A stretch of 64,000 bases of DNA, taken from Dactylellina haptotyla (Eukaryota > Ascomycota > Orbiliomycetes > Orbiliales > Orbiliaceae). The notes under the pieces were generated by a model. It searched no databases and had not been told where the DNA came from. It worked only from the letters and a program-made list of their open reading frames with translations. A program made the translations under genes and the position numbers. Within the stretch, counting starts at the first letter, position 1. Each line of letters opens with the position of its first letter. The stretch is taken from contig CM062385.1 in the NCBI GenBank assembly GCA_031310005.1, forward strand, positions 2,294,001-2,358,000. Reading direction: 5' to 3'. Shown here piece after piece: positions 22,032-35,391 of this stretch.

Positions 22032-22153
22032 TTTGAATCTGCTGGAGATATCTGTATCTCGGGTTGTCGTTCTACTTTGTGTCTACTGTCGACTTCCCCC
22101 CGTGTGAAGTGTTGTTTGCTGTTGGAAAAAAGCGAAAGGAGCCTTTGCGATTC

Positions 22154-22974
22154 CTGTGCACAGTCAGCATTGCATCGCAACATGATATTATATTATTATT
22201 TTATGCGAAGGACGATAATTTAGAGCAGGAAAAAGGAGATGACGCCGCGATATCACGCGACAGCAAGGGAAGCAGGCAGTAGGATCCCATTGGCGGGCCA
22301 TTCTGGAAACTGCACCCGGGCTCGAGGTGCAGCTGCATTTGGGGGCCTTGGAATGCTTCTGTGCCTTCGACGGAGGACCCACGCATTCCAGAGGAAGAGG
22401 TCGTCGATATCCATGTGGACGCGAGCAGATCCAATTTCCCATGCGCAGGTTTCGGGGGGGTTTGGGACGATTGGGGCAATTTGGGTGCAGGTTGTAGTCC
22501 AACTCCCTCTAGGCGCGTTTTTCGCTAGGCTGAAACGTAGCCAATGACGTTCTCGAAGCGTCCGAGCAAACCTGCCGAATCGCGAGAGAAAGCGCAGACA
22601 AGCAAGGAAGCGAGCAAGCCACTTTTGAAGAGAGTAAGAACCCATGCAAGGTCCATGCAGGCAGGAAGTGGATATTTGGGCGAAACGGGCAACCTCGCTG
22701 GAAGGGGAGAGCGCGCGCAGATTTCATCCTCCACTTTCCCTCCGCAAAGGCACGTAGCACAGAGTTGATAGGGGACGAGCAGTGAGAATTGGTTGGAAAT
22801 CAAGTGCAAACCCAGCCAAGAGCGTTATATTAACGATAGACAGAGGGCACGATGGGCAGACGACATATGGGCCGGAGGGAAAAAAGCAGGTCTGAGGTCG
22901 AGGAATGCAAGAATGCAGGTGTGACCAGCGGCAACGGCGTTGGAAAATGGAGCGAGCGGAGTGTTAGAGCATAC
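22154..22974 (-). other. Probable 5'-UTR intron of the hexose transporter
   Basis: On the minus strand a GATAAG|GTATGC donor lies at 22974 and a GCTGAC branch site followed by GTGCACAG acceptor ends at 22154. Between the acceptor and the ATG lies a 122-base leader exon. The upstream leader is pyrimidine-rich down to the donor. At 821 nt it is long for a fungal intron, though leader introns are often longer. Overlapping open frames are not coding-like. Confidence 0.4.
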
Positions 22975-23128
22975 CTTATCACCAAAACGATAGCCAGCCG
23001 AAACGATGGTCAAGTCGTTCGGATACGATTCGTATGTTGGAGAGAGAGAAGTGAGAGAGAAGTGGTTGGTGATGGGGATGGAGAGACAGAGGGAGGATTT
23101 GGGGAAGAGCGTGGAGGAGCAGGAGGGG

Positions 23129-23135
23129 TTATAAA
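23129..23135 (-). promoter_or_regulatory. TATA box of the hexose transporter
   Basis: Minus-strand TTTATAA, followed downstream by a long C/T-rich stretch (23120 to about 23030) typical of the initiator and leader region of strongly expressed fungal genes. Confidence 0.5.
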
Positions 23136-23422
23136 CTCCTTCGACGCCTGCTCGACTGGGCAGCGAGCGGTGCTCCCAGTTGCTAGCTGCTACTACTACC
23201 TCTCCGCACTTCTTCTCAGAATAATAAAATTGAGAAAAAATAAAATATGCCGCCAGACGATTGCCATCTGATCGAACCAAGAAAGTTGAGACACCCCAGA
23301 AAAGATGATGGGCCCTGTCCGGTCCTCGCACGCTAGTCCTCTCCGGCCAGTCTCCCGGTCCATTGGCCTTTGCATTGGGGGAGGGGCAGCGAGCGAGGGG
23401 GGTGGTGACAAGGACGGGGAGG

Positions 23423-23459
23423 CCTGCCTGCCCTGCTCTGCCTGCCCTGCCTGCGCCTG
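23423..23459 (+). repeat. Imperfect CCTG/CTGC tract
   Basis: Consecutive CCTGCCTGCCCTGC-type units, degenerate microsatellite in the region upstream of the hexose transporter. Confidence 0.6.
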
Positions 23460-25586
23460 TTCTGGCTGACCTCTGTCTGGCTCTGGCCCCCCCTCCGAGA
23501 CAGCACCCACACCTCCTCCTGGACTCGACTTGCATATCTCGCTCTTCTGCTCGGAAAGCACCTTTTCTCTTTCTTCTCGCTCATCTGGAGAACCGGCCAA
23601 TGGCTGCGGCCAGCGTCTGTCCAACCCTCCGCTGGATCGGGAAGAGATCACCTGGCTGCACCGCGTTTTGAGTTGTGCGAGCTTTGCATCTCCAGTTCCG
23701 TACGAACGGGTCCCGTATCTCCAGAAAAGCCTTAAAGGTATTCTTCTTATTATCGGACTGGTCACAGGAATACATCGTACATGTCCTACATTATGCATCG
23801 CCTGGTTGATAACTCAACTGCTTGTCCTGCGACTCGTAACCTGCATTGGTCGTTCTCTCTGAGTGCATATACGGAATATAGGCCTTCCGACGGCTGCTCC
23901 CCGGTGCCCGACCTTGCATTGCCAGATCAATCAAACGATTGAATCCTGATAGCAGCTAGCATCGAACTGTAGACAGATCCAATACATCACGATCAGGCCA
24001 TCCTCTCGCCTCTTTTCACTCTTTCGAAATCCTAGCCCTTCCAGACTTCGGTACAGTCTTGCGAACCCGTCGTCTATATTCAGCTCAAAAGTGTTACCAT
24101 GGCAAATGCACACTGAAATCTCTTCCCAAACCATGAGACCTATTCGTCCAGAACCGTAGAAGACGGTTTCAAAACGGCGAATCCTAGTCCGTTCACACCA
24201 CATATCTCCAAAGATGCCAGACTAGTCCCCTTCTCGAGTGAATCGGCCGGGCAGCAGGCATCATGGGAAACGCGGAGGTGCTTTGTGGAGAGTGGAGAGT
24301 CCCCGGCCGTTATGCCTTCCTCTCCTCCTCCCAATCCACCTTTTTTGATACCTTGATATGAACCCATCCCAGAGTTCCCCCAGATAGGTGGAGGAAGAGA
24401 AGAAACGTTACGGGTAGCATCAAGGCAGGCCGTCAGACATTGAACATATGATTCCTACCAAGACCTCACTCCAGAGTGGAGAAAACAGTCCCTGTCAATC
24501 GTCAATCCTCAAATGCCAGGTAGCAGACCGGCTTTCCCACATGGCTTGCTTTGCAATTGCTTTGCGAGCCAAAAGCTGCATTCTGCGTCCAAAAGAAAAA
24601 TACCCACTCGTGAATCAGAAAAGAAAAGAAAGAGGCGGCGAATTTTCCTTGTCTTCTTCGCACCCATGCTCGTCAGTCCTGCACGATGAAGAAGCTGGCG
24701 TCAGTCTACCCCGGACGCTCAATAATTTCTTTTGCAGCGGTGGAGGCCCGTTTGTCTTGTGGGGCTCTTTGTTCTGCTCTCCCTCGCCCGGCAACTTTTT
24801 GCGGTCAAACCGACCTTGCTTTTTCTTGCTTTTCCAACATCACCGGCCAAAAAGTTACTTTTGACTCGTACCGGCGTGTCTCCGTCGTGGCGCTCCAAAC
24901 TCTGGGAAGTCAAAATGACTACCCAGTAAACTTCTCACGCATGAGGAAGAGATGAAATTTTTATTCTCTGCTTACACTTCCAAATCTAGAAGAATGGAAT
25001 TTGGAGAGACGAAATTGTCTTATGCCAGTACTACCGTGTTGCTTGATGGCGCGCCGCTTTGTCACAAGCAAAAAACTCCACAGAAATACGGGCAACAGCG
25101 AACCAGAAACGATGATGACGGCCGAGACTTTTGGAACTGAACTGCTATGACTCGGCTCCACTCTTCAGTCAAAGCAAGAAAAAGCTTGCCACTCTCTCTC
25201 GCAGCATGGGCAAAAAAGCGACTGCAAGATACTCGAACGACAGTAGTCTAATTAGGTGAAGGAACAGAGCTAGGTGTACTCCTTCCCCGCCTTTTCCAAG
25301 ACCTCAGCAATGTCAATGCACTCAGCGCACATCTTCAAGCCACCTGCGGATGCGCTCACACCCTTCCTTTTTTCCTCCATTTGTGAAAAATAAGCAATCC
25401 CCACCGTCGAGGTCGAACCCAAAAATATGATTCCAAACCGCATGATTGGTCAACCTCCTTTCATCTAACCTAATGTAACGCTTGCAAGTTGCAACCAACA
25501 GCCTTCGTTTTGACCCCATGAGACCAACAACTACTCGACTAATCAAATTTCGATTTATTTTTTTTGAAGCCATGGGCGCATTAGCT

Positions 25587-25600
25587 TGCCTGCCTGCCTG
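25587..25600 (+). repeat. Short TGCC tract
   Basis: Three perfect TGCC units plus a partial one, the same motif class as the tracts near 23423 and 26668. Confidence 0.5.
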
Positions 25601-26667
25601 ATTGCCCCCGAGCACTAATCGCGCGCTGGAGGTCAACTTGCGATCTCGGGACCGCCCAAAAGAACCAGACCATTGATGCCCAAAGCGTTTGACAGGCCTT
25701 TAGTCAAGCGAGCAGTCGAAAACGAAATTGTGGAAACTAATGGCGATGGGCTTACGCCAATTTCGACCACGATCACTGCACAATGCACACTAGTACTAAG
25801 AAGAAAAATCTATCGTGCATTGATTTCGTGTTATCATCCATTTAGCTTCATCTAAACTATTACTTTTGACTTTGATTCTTTTTAGTTTTGGGAAGAAACG
25901 CCGAGATTAGTCTGTATTCGGAGCGGCCTTCTAGCTTCTAAAATTTTTCTTCTTTCTGTGGGTCTCCGAGGCAGAAGGAAGGCAATTGGAATTGTCTCTC
26001 TCTCATGTGAGAAAGAACTCCGCACACGTAAAAACGGAAAAACCTTTGTCCAGAAAGGCCGTGAAGAGCTCCGTACCAGAATAAAAATCGAGCTGAAGTA
26101 AAATCTAATACTTATAAACGCGCCCATTATGATTACAATATGAAGTCACGAGTTAGACACTCCATCCGGTCTGTGGCCGTTAAAGTTGTTGAGTGTTTGC
26201 GTTCCTGAACTGGCGAGAGAAAAAAAACTGGGGTGGTGACCAACCGACCGAGTTCGACAGGAACTTTAACCATACCAGTACCGTTGGAATCACTGGTGGT
26301 GTCTGAGACCCAGCGATCTTCTGACCTCGATGTGAAAAGTTTTACTCTTTCGTTACGTTCTATTCTCCGAATCTGGCGTCCTAGGTCCAGCCACCTTTAG
26401 GAGTAGACCGAGAGGTGCTCGAGCTTGCATCCCAGGGCGTCCGAAAGCCGAGTACCTACCGGGCCGGATTCGATCTGGCCATGGAGGCGAAAATATGAGC
26501 AACATGCAAAACATCACGACATATTAACGATTCTTCTCAAATTGAAGCTGCTTAGCTACCACAGCTATTACCGCCACCCCATATTTCCCCACACCTAGAG
26601 CTCCAAAACATATTACTCTTCCTCTAATCACCGGATCCTTAATCCTCTCTTGCTGAAAACTTCCCTT

Positions 26668-26706
26668 GCTTGCCCTGCCTGCCTTTCCTTCCTGCCTGCC
26701 TGCTCC
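26668..26706 (+). repeat. Imperfect CCTG/CTGC tract
   Basis: Third cluster of CCTG/TGCC units, here mixed with CCTT, within 3.3 kb of the first. Confidence 0.6.
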
Positions 26707-29700
26707 CGGACCGGCCGATAGCAAGAAAAAGGCATGCAGAGCATATCTTGAAACGCGCGATTAAAGGATTCTCTGTGTAGCGGGCGGGGATGAAAGCTTA
26801 TCATCAAACACCTTGCGAATCAGAAAAGGTTAATGACTCCATTTTAACAATATCCATGTCCCAATTGGCACAGATACTAGAGTAATAGAGCGTGACCCCA
26901 ATATCGCTCGCTCTGGTCCCGTTCGCTCGCAGTTGTGTGGTGTGGTTCTGCTTTGTAAGACCTGGGGTTACACCAGTGGCAGAACCAATGTTGTCCATTG
27001 TAACCCTGGCTAAGAGGAAAAATACAAACGAAGTACGAAAAAAGCAACCCTCCGTGAGGCCAAGCTTTTCGACAAAGCAAATAACACCACAAGAAAAACG
27101 ATGGCATCGTTCGCAAGGCCAAAAAAACAAAATAATTCCCTCGGCGCACTCCCTCGTCCGTCGTCATAGACGCAGCAAGCAACATCCAAGCGATATCTTG
27201 ACCTCGGCCCTATCGCCTTACAGATCTATCTTGAGAAAAAAAAAGATAGACAGGCAAAAATGACATACTTAGCCTGCAGACAGATAAGGCCAATAGATCG
27301 GTGCTTTTTGAAACTAAAATATCTCGCATTCCGTCTGTAATCTATCCGGAACCAACGGCATTCCGTTCCCTTCAGATCTACAACCAGATTTCGCCATCTG
27401 TCTGCATACCCTTTCTCGCGAGATCCTGTCGTTCTGGGATCTTGGAAAACCTGTCAAGAGTTAAACTGCTGACCAGCTGGCCGAAGACAGACCGGACCCC
27501 CCTCAACGCCTTCGGACCTTTATGAGAAAACTGCCGGATGTAGGGTTCAATTAACACTCAACCGATGCAAATATAATCTCGAAACGAACGCTTTCCTTGA
27601 CACTTTCCGCTGAAACTACCTGGTTCACTATCCTAGACCTGGTAAGATTTCTGAACAGAAAAGAAATAATCAACCTCAAAGAATGACCAAGACTTCTAGG
27701 CTACCATCTTAGTTGTCTCGTTCTATATTGCGTAGTGGTGTTGGTATCACACAGGCTAAACCACACCTTCAAACAGTGCAGCGCGCCGTGCTTAGAACAC
27801 AGGTGAGAAAAAAAACAGGTCACGAATGAAATAAAGGTAGGCAAGCATGGGGCCTTGCTCTCTAGGTTTCGTGCTCGATAACCCGCCCGCCGACCATCGA
27901 AATCCTTGTCAGCGCCGGGCTTACCAGCCTTGCTATAGTTCGACTAAAAAAGCCAATTTATTATACTACGACTTACGCAGCTCTTGTCCCGACGGAGCGA
28001 GAAACGCCTCTTTTTTATTTTATTATTTTCTCGCACAAACCTAAACAGGCGGTTTACTCCGTCGACTAGGGTGCGGTGATAGTGGATCCCTCCCCTGGCT
28101 TATTTCACCAGATTTCATACCTCGGCGCGTTGTGTATTAATATTCGCTCCTACGTCGGAGTGGTATGCTAGCAAAGGTGGTCCGTGTGCGGGCGTCTACG
28201 GTTATTTTGATATTTTGGAAATCATGAAACCTGAGCTGCCAGAGGGCATCGTATACTATACGAAGAAGAAACGGGCTTCAATAAACCTCCTCGCATGAAA
28301 CATTCATCTTGATATGCACGTCAACGCAGCCGGCCGGCTGGCCAACACGGCTCCGTCTCGCCGGGCGCCACTTGAATGTCGCTCCCCGGTTCTCGCTCTG
28401 GCTGATTGCTCAGAAAACCAACAGCGAAAGAGGACCGAAAGATATTCCGGCCTCACGACAGCAAGCCACAAATAAAAATAAAATATAAACATCAGAATCA
28501 TCTAGGGCCCAGCTGCAGTGTAATCCATTTAATACCGCAATACCCACCTGTGCGGCGCATCAGGAAGCTCTCCGCGCGCCGGTTCATAAAACTCCAAATA
28601 CGAACACAATGCAAAATACCGGTTGTGGTTTTAAAAATTGTTATCTCTAATCAGAAGCGCCCCTCTCAGAAAATAGTGTTTCTTTCTATCAGTCTTCCAG
28701 AATGATGCCAACTCGCATGTGCCGCAAACACAAAATACCCAAACGGCAGCAGCGGACTCGGCCACGGCAGCTCGCGGGCGGCCCAAGCGTAAGATTTTCC
28801 TCCTGCGTTGTGTTGGCGCAGGAAGCGAGATGAGATGAAACGGCCGTGTCGAGCTCGATAAGGCATCTGAGTAAAAAGGAAAATGGCTAAGAAGGGGAAA
28901 TACCGAGGAATTGCAAAAAAGGAAACACCAAGATGAAGAGATTAAGCTTAAAGCTGACATGTTGGGTGCTGTCAGATAGACAGAACGACAGGTGCGCAAA
29001 AAAAGGTTAATGCTAAATAAGTTTACTGGGTCAACTCTGCCCGGGAAGAGTGATATTCAACATTCCAGACAATAATGTGGCTTGTGATAGCGCCTTCACG
29101 ATGCACAAGGTGTGCAGGTGAGAGATGAGTGCTTGTTTGAGTGGGTAGGTGCATTTTGTGTTCGAGCTCTGAAGCTTGTGCGTTTGTGTTTCTGGAAGCT
29201 CCAATCGATGCGACGGGACTGCAAGACCATTTTGGGTCTTGTCCCTGGCGTTAGGGAAATTAAGAAACACCTGTAGTCGTCTTTTACAAGACTTCTTGAT
29301 ATTCTTAGTTTAGAAGCAACCAGACTATTTCCGGTATCCCAACGGAAGAGAGCTGGGAAGTTATATGCGACGGAGATTGGGGGTTTTATTATCATGTTGA
29401 GGTATCCTTGCTTGTCGTCATCGGTGGCCCTGTATATCTGGCACAGCTGAGTTAGTCACCTTCTAAACGGCACGGAATCTTAGCTGGAACAAGCAGCTGT
29501 TGTCTCTGGCAATTTTCATTGGGGCCGACGATGCCAGCTCTTGGGATACTGATACCATGGATCTAAATCACCATGGTCCAGGTTCTTGATTCCCCAAGAT
29601 CACTGTCGTGTAAGCTAGCTCCGACAGCGTTGGGACGCACAGGGGACACCGATCATCGCCTCTTCAAAGGATTCCAAATCAGAGATAACGAGAACCCCTT

Positions 29701-32700
29701 CCAGCACTGGGGTAATGGTACCTGATGTGCTCTTTTGCCATCAGAGGAGCAGCTAGTAGATCGCTGACCAGCTCTCCTAAGACAGGTCGCTTATTGAGAG
29801 TTCTCTATGGCCCAATCCTTGAATCTTTGATAACGAAGCTATCAATATTGCATCCCATTCATATACCCTAATCACTCCGATAATCCGATATTCACCTTCT
29901 TTTAGTTAAAATCTGGACGTTGGGGCTTCCCCGCATTTCCAATTGATCCGTTCTCCACTCGCAATATATATTATTATGAATTATCACGAAAACGGGTGAA
30001 AAATCAAGAACAATATTCTGACCGAAAGTGAGAGCTGCACGTTCCAATACTTGAAAATATGATATTCATTGACGTCAGTGATATATAAGCGGCAAACCTG
30101 CACCATGTGATCAAGCAAACCGAACGTCCCCACAACGCATCTGTTCGGGCCTCTAGTGGCTACCAGCGGTTGCAGCCGTTTCAGACAGGATCCCAATCGA
30201 ACAAATTGTCCAATGAAAGTGATCTTTCGGCGGACGTCGTTTAAAAACCTGGGACTTCGACTGATTTGCAGGTCGGTACGGACAGATACCAGCCACAAGG
30301 TATCTGCGCTTTTCAAAAGAGCGTCTCCGAGAATGGTCGCGTGGTATCCTGCTCTCCCTAGCGGGATCGATCGCCAACCCTTCATTTTATCGCCTCCAGC
30401 CAACGGAATTTGCGAGACACGAGCGTTGAGGAAAATGAGTTCGCATTCGCTTTAGCTCGGTGAATCACCCCAGCTGGAGCTCATCGTCGTACTCGTACCT
30501 CAACACACACCCCGTGGAGTGTTTCTGCACCCCATCCCCGCGAACGAAATAGCTTCAAAAAAGAGAAATCGATTTTTAAAAGATTGTGGAGGTGGTGTCC
30601 TGCAACGGGATCCAATTATTTCTTGCTTTTGACATCGACAAAATGCATGCGGAACAGGATACAAGCGCGTTTGACCATCAAAATGTGGGTCCTGAATTGC
30701 ATTACTTTCCCCACATTTCGGATTGATCTCTGAATTAGGTCTAGCGCATGATAGGCTTGGCCACGCTCACAGGTTTTTATTTTTTCTCCTCAGCGATCTT
30801 GCGAAAAAGTTCCCGAACTTTGGAGCCGAAGCAGGTTGGTGGCGTGCAGCTGAGTGGAGCGAGAAAAAGTGGAATTGGACATTGGGCAGTGGGGAGCCTA
30901 GTCTTAGCATCAGACTTGTGAAGCTTGAGCTCCTTCGACAGACTGCAAATTTTTTCTAGAATAAAGTTTCCCAGTTGAGGGCGCCGTTAATAGGACAATC
31001 GTGATCATCACGAACTTGGTTTCAGTAAGAGAGCCTCGTTGGAATCTTGAGATGTTCCTGCTATCTAGCCTTGGACTACGTCACCGTAGGATCCAAAAAC
31101 GAAGGGAGAAGTGAGATTCGTCCGCACGGGGAAATCGATATCTGAGAATCCAACAGAGTTCCTCTGTGCCCCTTCCAAGAATCCAACAGGTGACAGACTG
31201 CAAGAAACCCTGGGAAAGGTCTCACGGGCACATGATGGGTTCTTAATTAGTGAGGATTCTGATAATCATTCGGTTCGACCGAGGAGGTTATCATAACGTC
31301 CAATGGAAGGGGGTAAACGCGGGTACCAGCAGAGCCCAGGCCCAAGTGGAGCAGGATCGAACAACACAAAATCCGTCCTGGCTAACGTGTGGAGTCCCCA
31401 ATGTTGCACCAGACGGAAATGCCGCCCGTCTCTAGTTACTCTGCCCAAAGTTAATGGCTTACATCTGAATGAAACACGTTAAATTGGCATAGAGGAAGTC
31501 TAATGTTATGGCGTTTTTTTGAAGGTCTGATAGTAAAAAAGTCGGAGGACAGGGTAACATGGAACAACGTGGTAAAATGTGTGGAGACAGCAGACCCATG
31601 CGTCTTGGGGCAGGTGCGCTGCTGCAATGTTACGTTGGAGGAAAGTGCGAAATCTTCGACAGGAAACGAAGTCTGCATGCAGGTAGGTGGCTGGGATGTT
31701 CCTGGACACAACCGGGCGTGCAAATATTTCGAATATCAGTTTTGGTTTTCACAGCATCCTTGTTCATGGCGCCATGTAGAAAAAGGATTTTATTTATCAG
31801 ACAAGCGGCTAGCAGCAGGCGGGACTCGTGTTGGAAATTTGCACAGCGCAAATATTGCAAAATATTTGTTGCACCCTCCCGGCTGTTATTGAGGGTCTCC
31901 TGCATGCCGTTCCTGATCGACCAGGTGTTTAGGGCTTCTTTACTACAATCGGGACACTGCGTGTTATTAAAATTGATATGATAAGAATCTGTTTCGTGTT
32001 CCCCGCACGGCCGGCGTGTCGGTAGTTATTGATAGGCCGGCATCCACAGGACAGCGGTTCGAGGTATGCCGGCATACGGGAAAACTGATAGAATACCCCT
32101 TGCGGCTTGCCACGAATATAATTCCAAAATTTTAGGAACAACTTTCCAAATTAGCAAGCCCCATTGTCAATGGCGACATAATCACTCAAGAGCCCAATGT
32201 GTCAAATTTGAATGTGAATATGTAACGCGATGGCTCGAGCTCAAAACTCCAGTCTCCTGTCGATCGTGGTTCCTGGAAGCGGCTCCGAGATGCCCCATTG
32301 GGGCAATCCTACTTCCAGCCCTAGCGCCTTCACGTGTAAAAGTAGACCCCAGGCCCAGAAACCTGAGAGCTCTCTATCCCCGGTCCCTGTTGTCGATCCG
32401 GAGAAGTGCAGGCCAAAATACAACAGGTACAGGTCCACGATATGGCCTGTCGAGAATCAAGGATTCCTACCGATTTTATATATCAGGATTGTTTTATCTT
32501 CCCTAGGTATAAAACAGCGGGGTAGTGAGCGGGGCCCCGGAGTCCAGGGCGCATACGACTCGGGGCTGTTGGCGATGTCTGCTTTGACCCTAATGCACGA
32601 CGCTGACTTCGAGAATTGTCTTATGGGGATAGTTTCATTTCCGATACCGCACCGAATGCTCCCCTGAGACGCCACTTGGAGCATGCCGTGCCGTTCGTAA

Positions 32701-35391
32701 GTAGTGCGATTCTGTAACTGTAGAGAATATAGATGTAATTGGAAAGGCAGACTTGCGCAAACTAGATTGCGTTTTCGTTGGGATTCCCTGAATCTGTACC
32801 CTTTTTCTTGGCTGGCAGAGCTTGCCCTAAAGGTTCGATGGTGTAGCTCCTTTTGGTGGACTGTTTGTTGAAACCCATTGGCGGGTTGGGTGTAGGAACT
32901 TCAATGAAGTTCGGCGTACTTGTTGTAAGCTTCTATTTGAACTGGTCTATATTGAAGTTGATAATAATTGGCACCGAGACTAGATAATAATACAAAAAAA
33001 TATTCGGAGCCAGGCGCATTTATACAATTAATTTGTCCAACACTCGATATTAAGACACACCACCTATACACCCTGCGTAAGTTCTGAAAGTATGAAAAAG
33101 CACATAATAAACTCCACAGATCTTCAGGAACACGATTATAATAGGGCAACCGGCCGACGACGTTGGAAAATCCCCGGAGTCTCGGCTAACAGTCGCGTGC
33201 ACAGCTCAAAGACGATGAACATATCAGGAAGCTCATTACTCGCCCTGCAGCCCTACTGGTTAAAATGTTCTAGGTGACATCGGATGAATTGGCTAAACTA
33301 CGGCCCGCCTTTCGGAATGTATGCGAAAACCGCCTTCAAGCGACCCATCGATCCCGACGCCTCTGCCCAGGCTGTCACCTGGGAAACTTAATTCTCTGAT
33401 TTGGGATCCCGTCGACAGACCAGGCGTTCGGGATGGAAGGGAGCAAGCGAAGCTCTGACCATCAGAAGCTTGTCGCCGGTCATATTAGCGAGATAAGGTA
33501 GGTGCACCTATCATTCGCCAGCCCTCTAAATTTATAGCCATGGCTTGACCGATATATCTCGAGAAACCGGTTTTGGGGATATATGCGTCCTGCAGGTGAT
33601 CTTGCTCCAAACAACAACGGGAAGAGCCGTGAATACACCCTCACCTGCAAATAAAAGGTACCGCACCAAACCATTGATGCCAATGTATTATGTAATTCAA
33701 ACACCGGCCGGTTTGAAACCTAATGTAGTGCGAGGCGGTATACACCGTCGAATTGACAACACAATCTCTTGGTCCGATAGTGTCGGCGGGATGCCGGGTA
33801 GGTCCGTGACATGTGTGATGTCTTGGCCAACCCACCATCAATCACCATGCCCATTCAGGCAGCATATATTTTTGCTCTCTGTTCTTTCAACCCTCATTGG
33901 CGCCTAAAATATGAGGTGGATATAAGCTCAAAATTTTGTGATAAAATGACATATAAATTTCGCCCAGTGTAAAGTCGTGTAACATGAAGCTTCTCTAGGA
34001 ATAGATCGACTAGTTTAATGCGGGTCGGGCGGCATGGGAAACTCCACGATGGAAAGGAATGTGGGTCGTTTAAGATTCAGTTCGCAGAAAAGAGTGTTAC
34101 ACTAGATTTAAGAGAGGGCCTTCGTCAGTTATTGCGGTTGTGCGTGGCCGGGAACCGGAAACCCCCTTGCGTCGACGGCTGATGAGTGGGTTAATGCTAA
34201 ACACACGTGAGAACTCCTGCTAATATCAAATCCCGTGGAACTGGTTAGCACAAAGTAAGGGGATAGTAAACCGAGTGACCAAGAATAGAGCCGAGAGAGA
34301 GGAATGCTCAATGTGGGGGAATATGCGCGTTTCTTACCTCTCAAAACTCGAGATATTCCCGTGCTCCTGACGCACAAGTTCGGTAGTGAAGTTAGGGTTG
34401 TTGTATTTATCGGTGTATATTCTCACCGTATCACAAATTGAGGAATAAGAAAAGTATTAAGACAAATATCAAAGCATTCCGGCTGCCTAAGATTACGTGG
34501 GTAAGAACTAAAGGATGGTGCGTTTCACAAAGCTTGCTCCTTTGTAGAATGTAGTTTCCACCGAAGAGCTCGCTAATCTAAGCTCCTCTAATTGAGGGTT
34601 TGTGCATGAATCTGCGAGCTTCCGTTTGGAATTTTCGTGTAACACTAGCTTGCCGGTACCTCCCGCAAGATCGCTGCTACGTCATCCAGCATATTGGGTT
34701 CAAATTTCCCAGTGAGAGCTTTTGCCTCCATTGTGCAACAATGAATAAGTAGTTTCTCAGAATTTGAGTTTAGTTGTGTCGGAAGATGAAATTTGTGAAT
34801 GTAAGGGATTGCCAAATAGTTGATTATCGTGCTTAGCGTGGGGTGTTTCCTAAAGCTTCAATAGCATGGTAGCACAAGATAGGAAACATATATTTGCCCC
34901 TATCTATTATAATTTGAGAAGGGATCCCACTAGCATACACGCTATGACAATAGCGATAGTTCTTCAGGCAGGAGATTCCACTGGAATGATACTAAGGGGT
35001 TGTACTCTAAACTATTTGTGGGGGTGTATAGGATTCTACAATATGCCCAATTACAGTGCCATATGAATCTCGATGATGACCTAGGGAAGATTTAGTGCGG
35101 TGGTTCTCAAAGCTAACTTTTATTTGCCGAGTGACTCCGGCTTGTATTGTACAACATACCAAACCTCTTCAGTCTAGAGGACTTGGTGCTTTTTCATTGA
35201 TCATGAGCCAGTTCCGGGAATGCAATATCACCATAATTGTTATTCGAGACCTTCTCGACATATTCTGGATTTCGTGATGTTTTTTAAAAGTGTTTAAGAG
35301 TCTTGGTTTTATGAGACTAGGCGAATCGACATTCCTGTCGTTATCTGTAAATTTCATCTCTTCCATATCGAGGATCAAGGAATCTGAATGT

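Larger units (their letters stand above)
23200..35391. other. 12 kb interval without supportable genes
   Basis: Between the hexose transporter promoter and the 3' end of the minus-strand F-box gene I find no open frame with start, splice continuity, codon bias or recognisable motif. Base composition is ordinary, not the extreme AT of repeat-induced-mutation debris or a centromere. The left part (23.2-28 kb) is rich in pyrimidine and CCTG tracts; the right part (about 33-35 kb) is more AT-rich. Longest frames (for example minus 29984-30403 and plus 31503-31892) read as random sequence. It may hold non-coding transcripts, long-range regulatory DNA or decayed genes. Confidence 0.5.

Noticed and set aside
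22825-23798. Long overlapping minus-strand ORFs (236 and 200 codons)
   Set aside because: They lie in the C/T-rich leader and promoter of the hexose transporter; composition explains the lack of stops.
29984-30403. 139-codon minus-strand ORF in the gene-free interval
   Set aside because: Opens with TTG (an internal ATG exists), no motif, no splice partners; length is within chance for the interval size.
31503-31892. 129-codon plus-strand ORF
   Set aside because: Opens without ATG, no motif, overlapped by two other frames of equal length.
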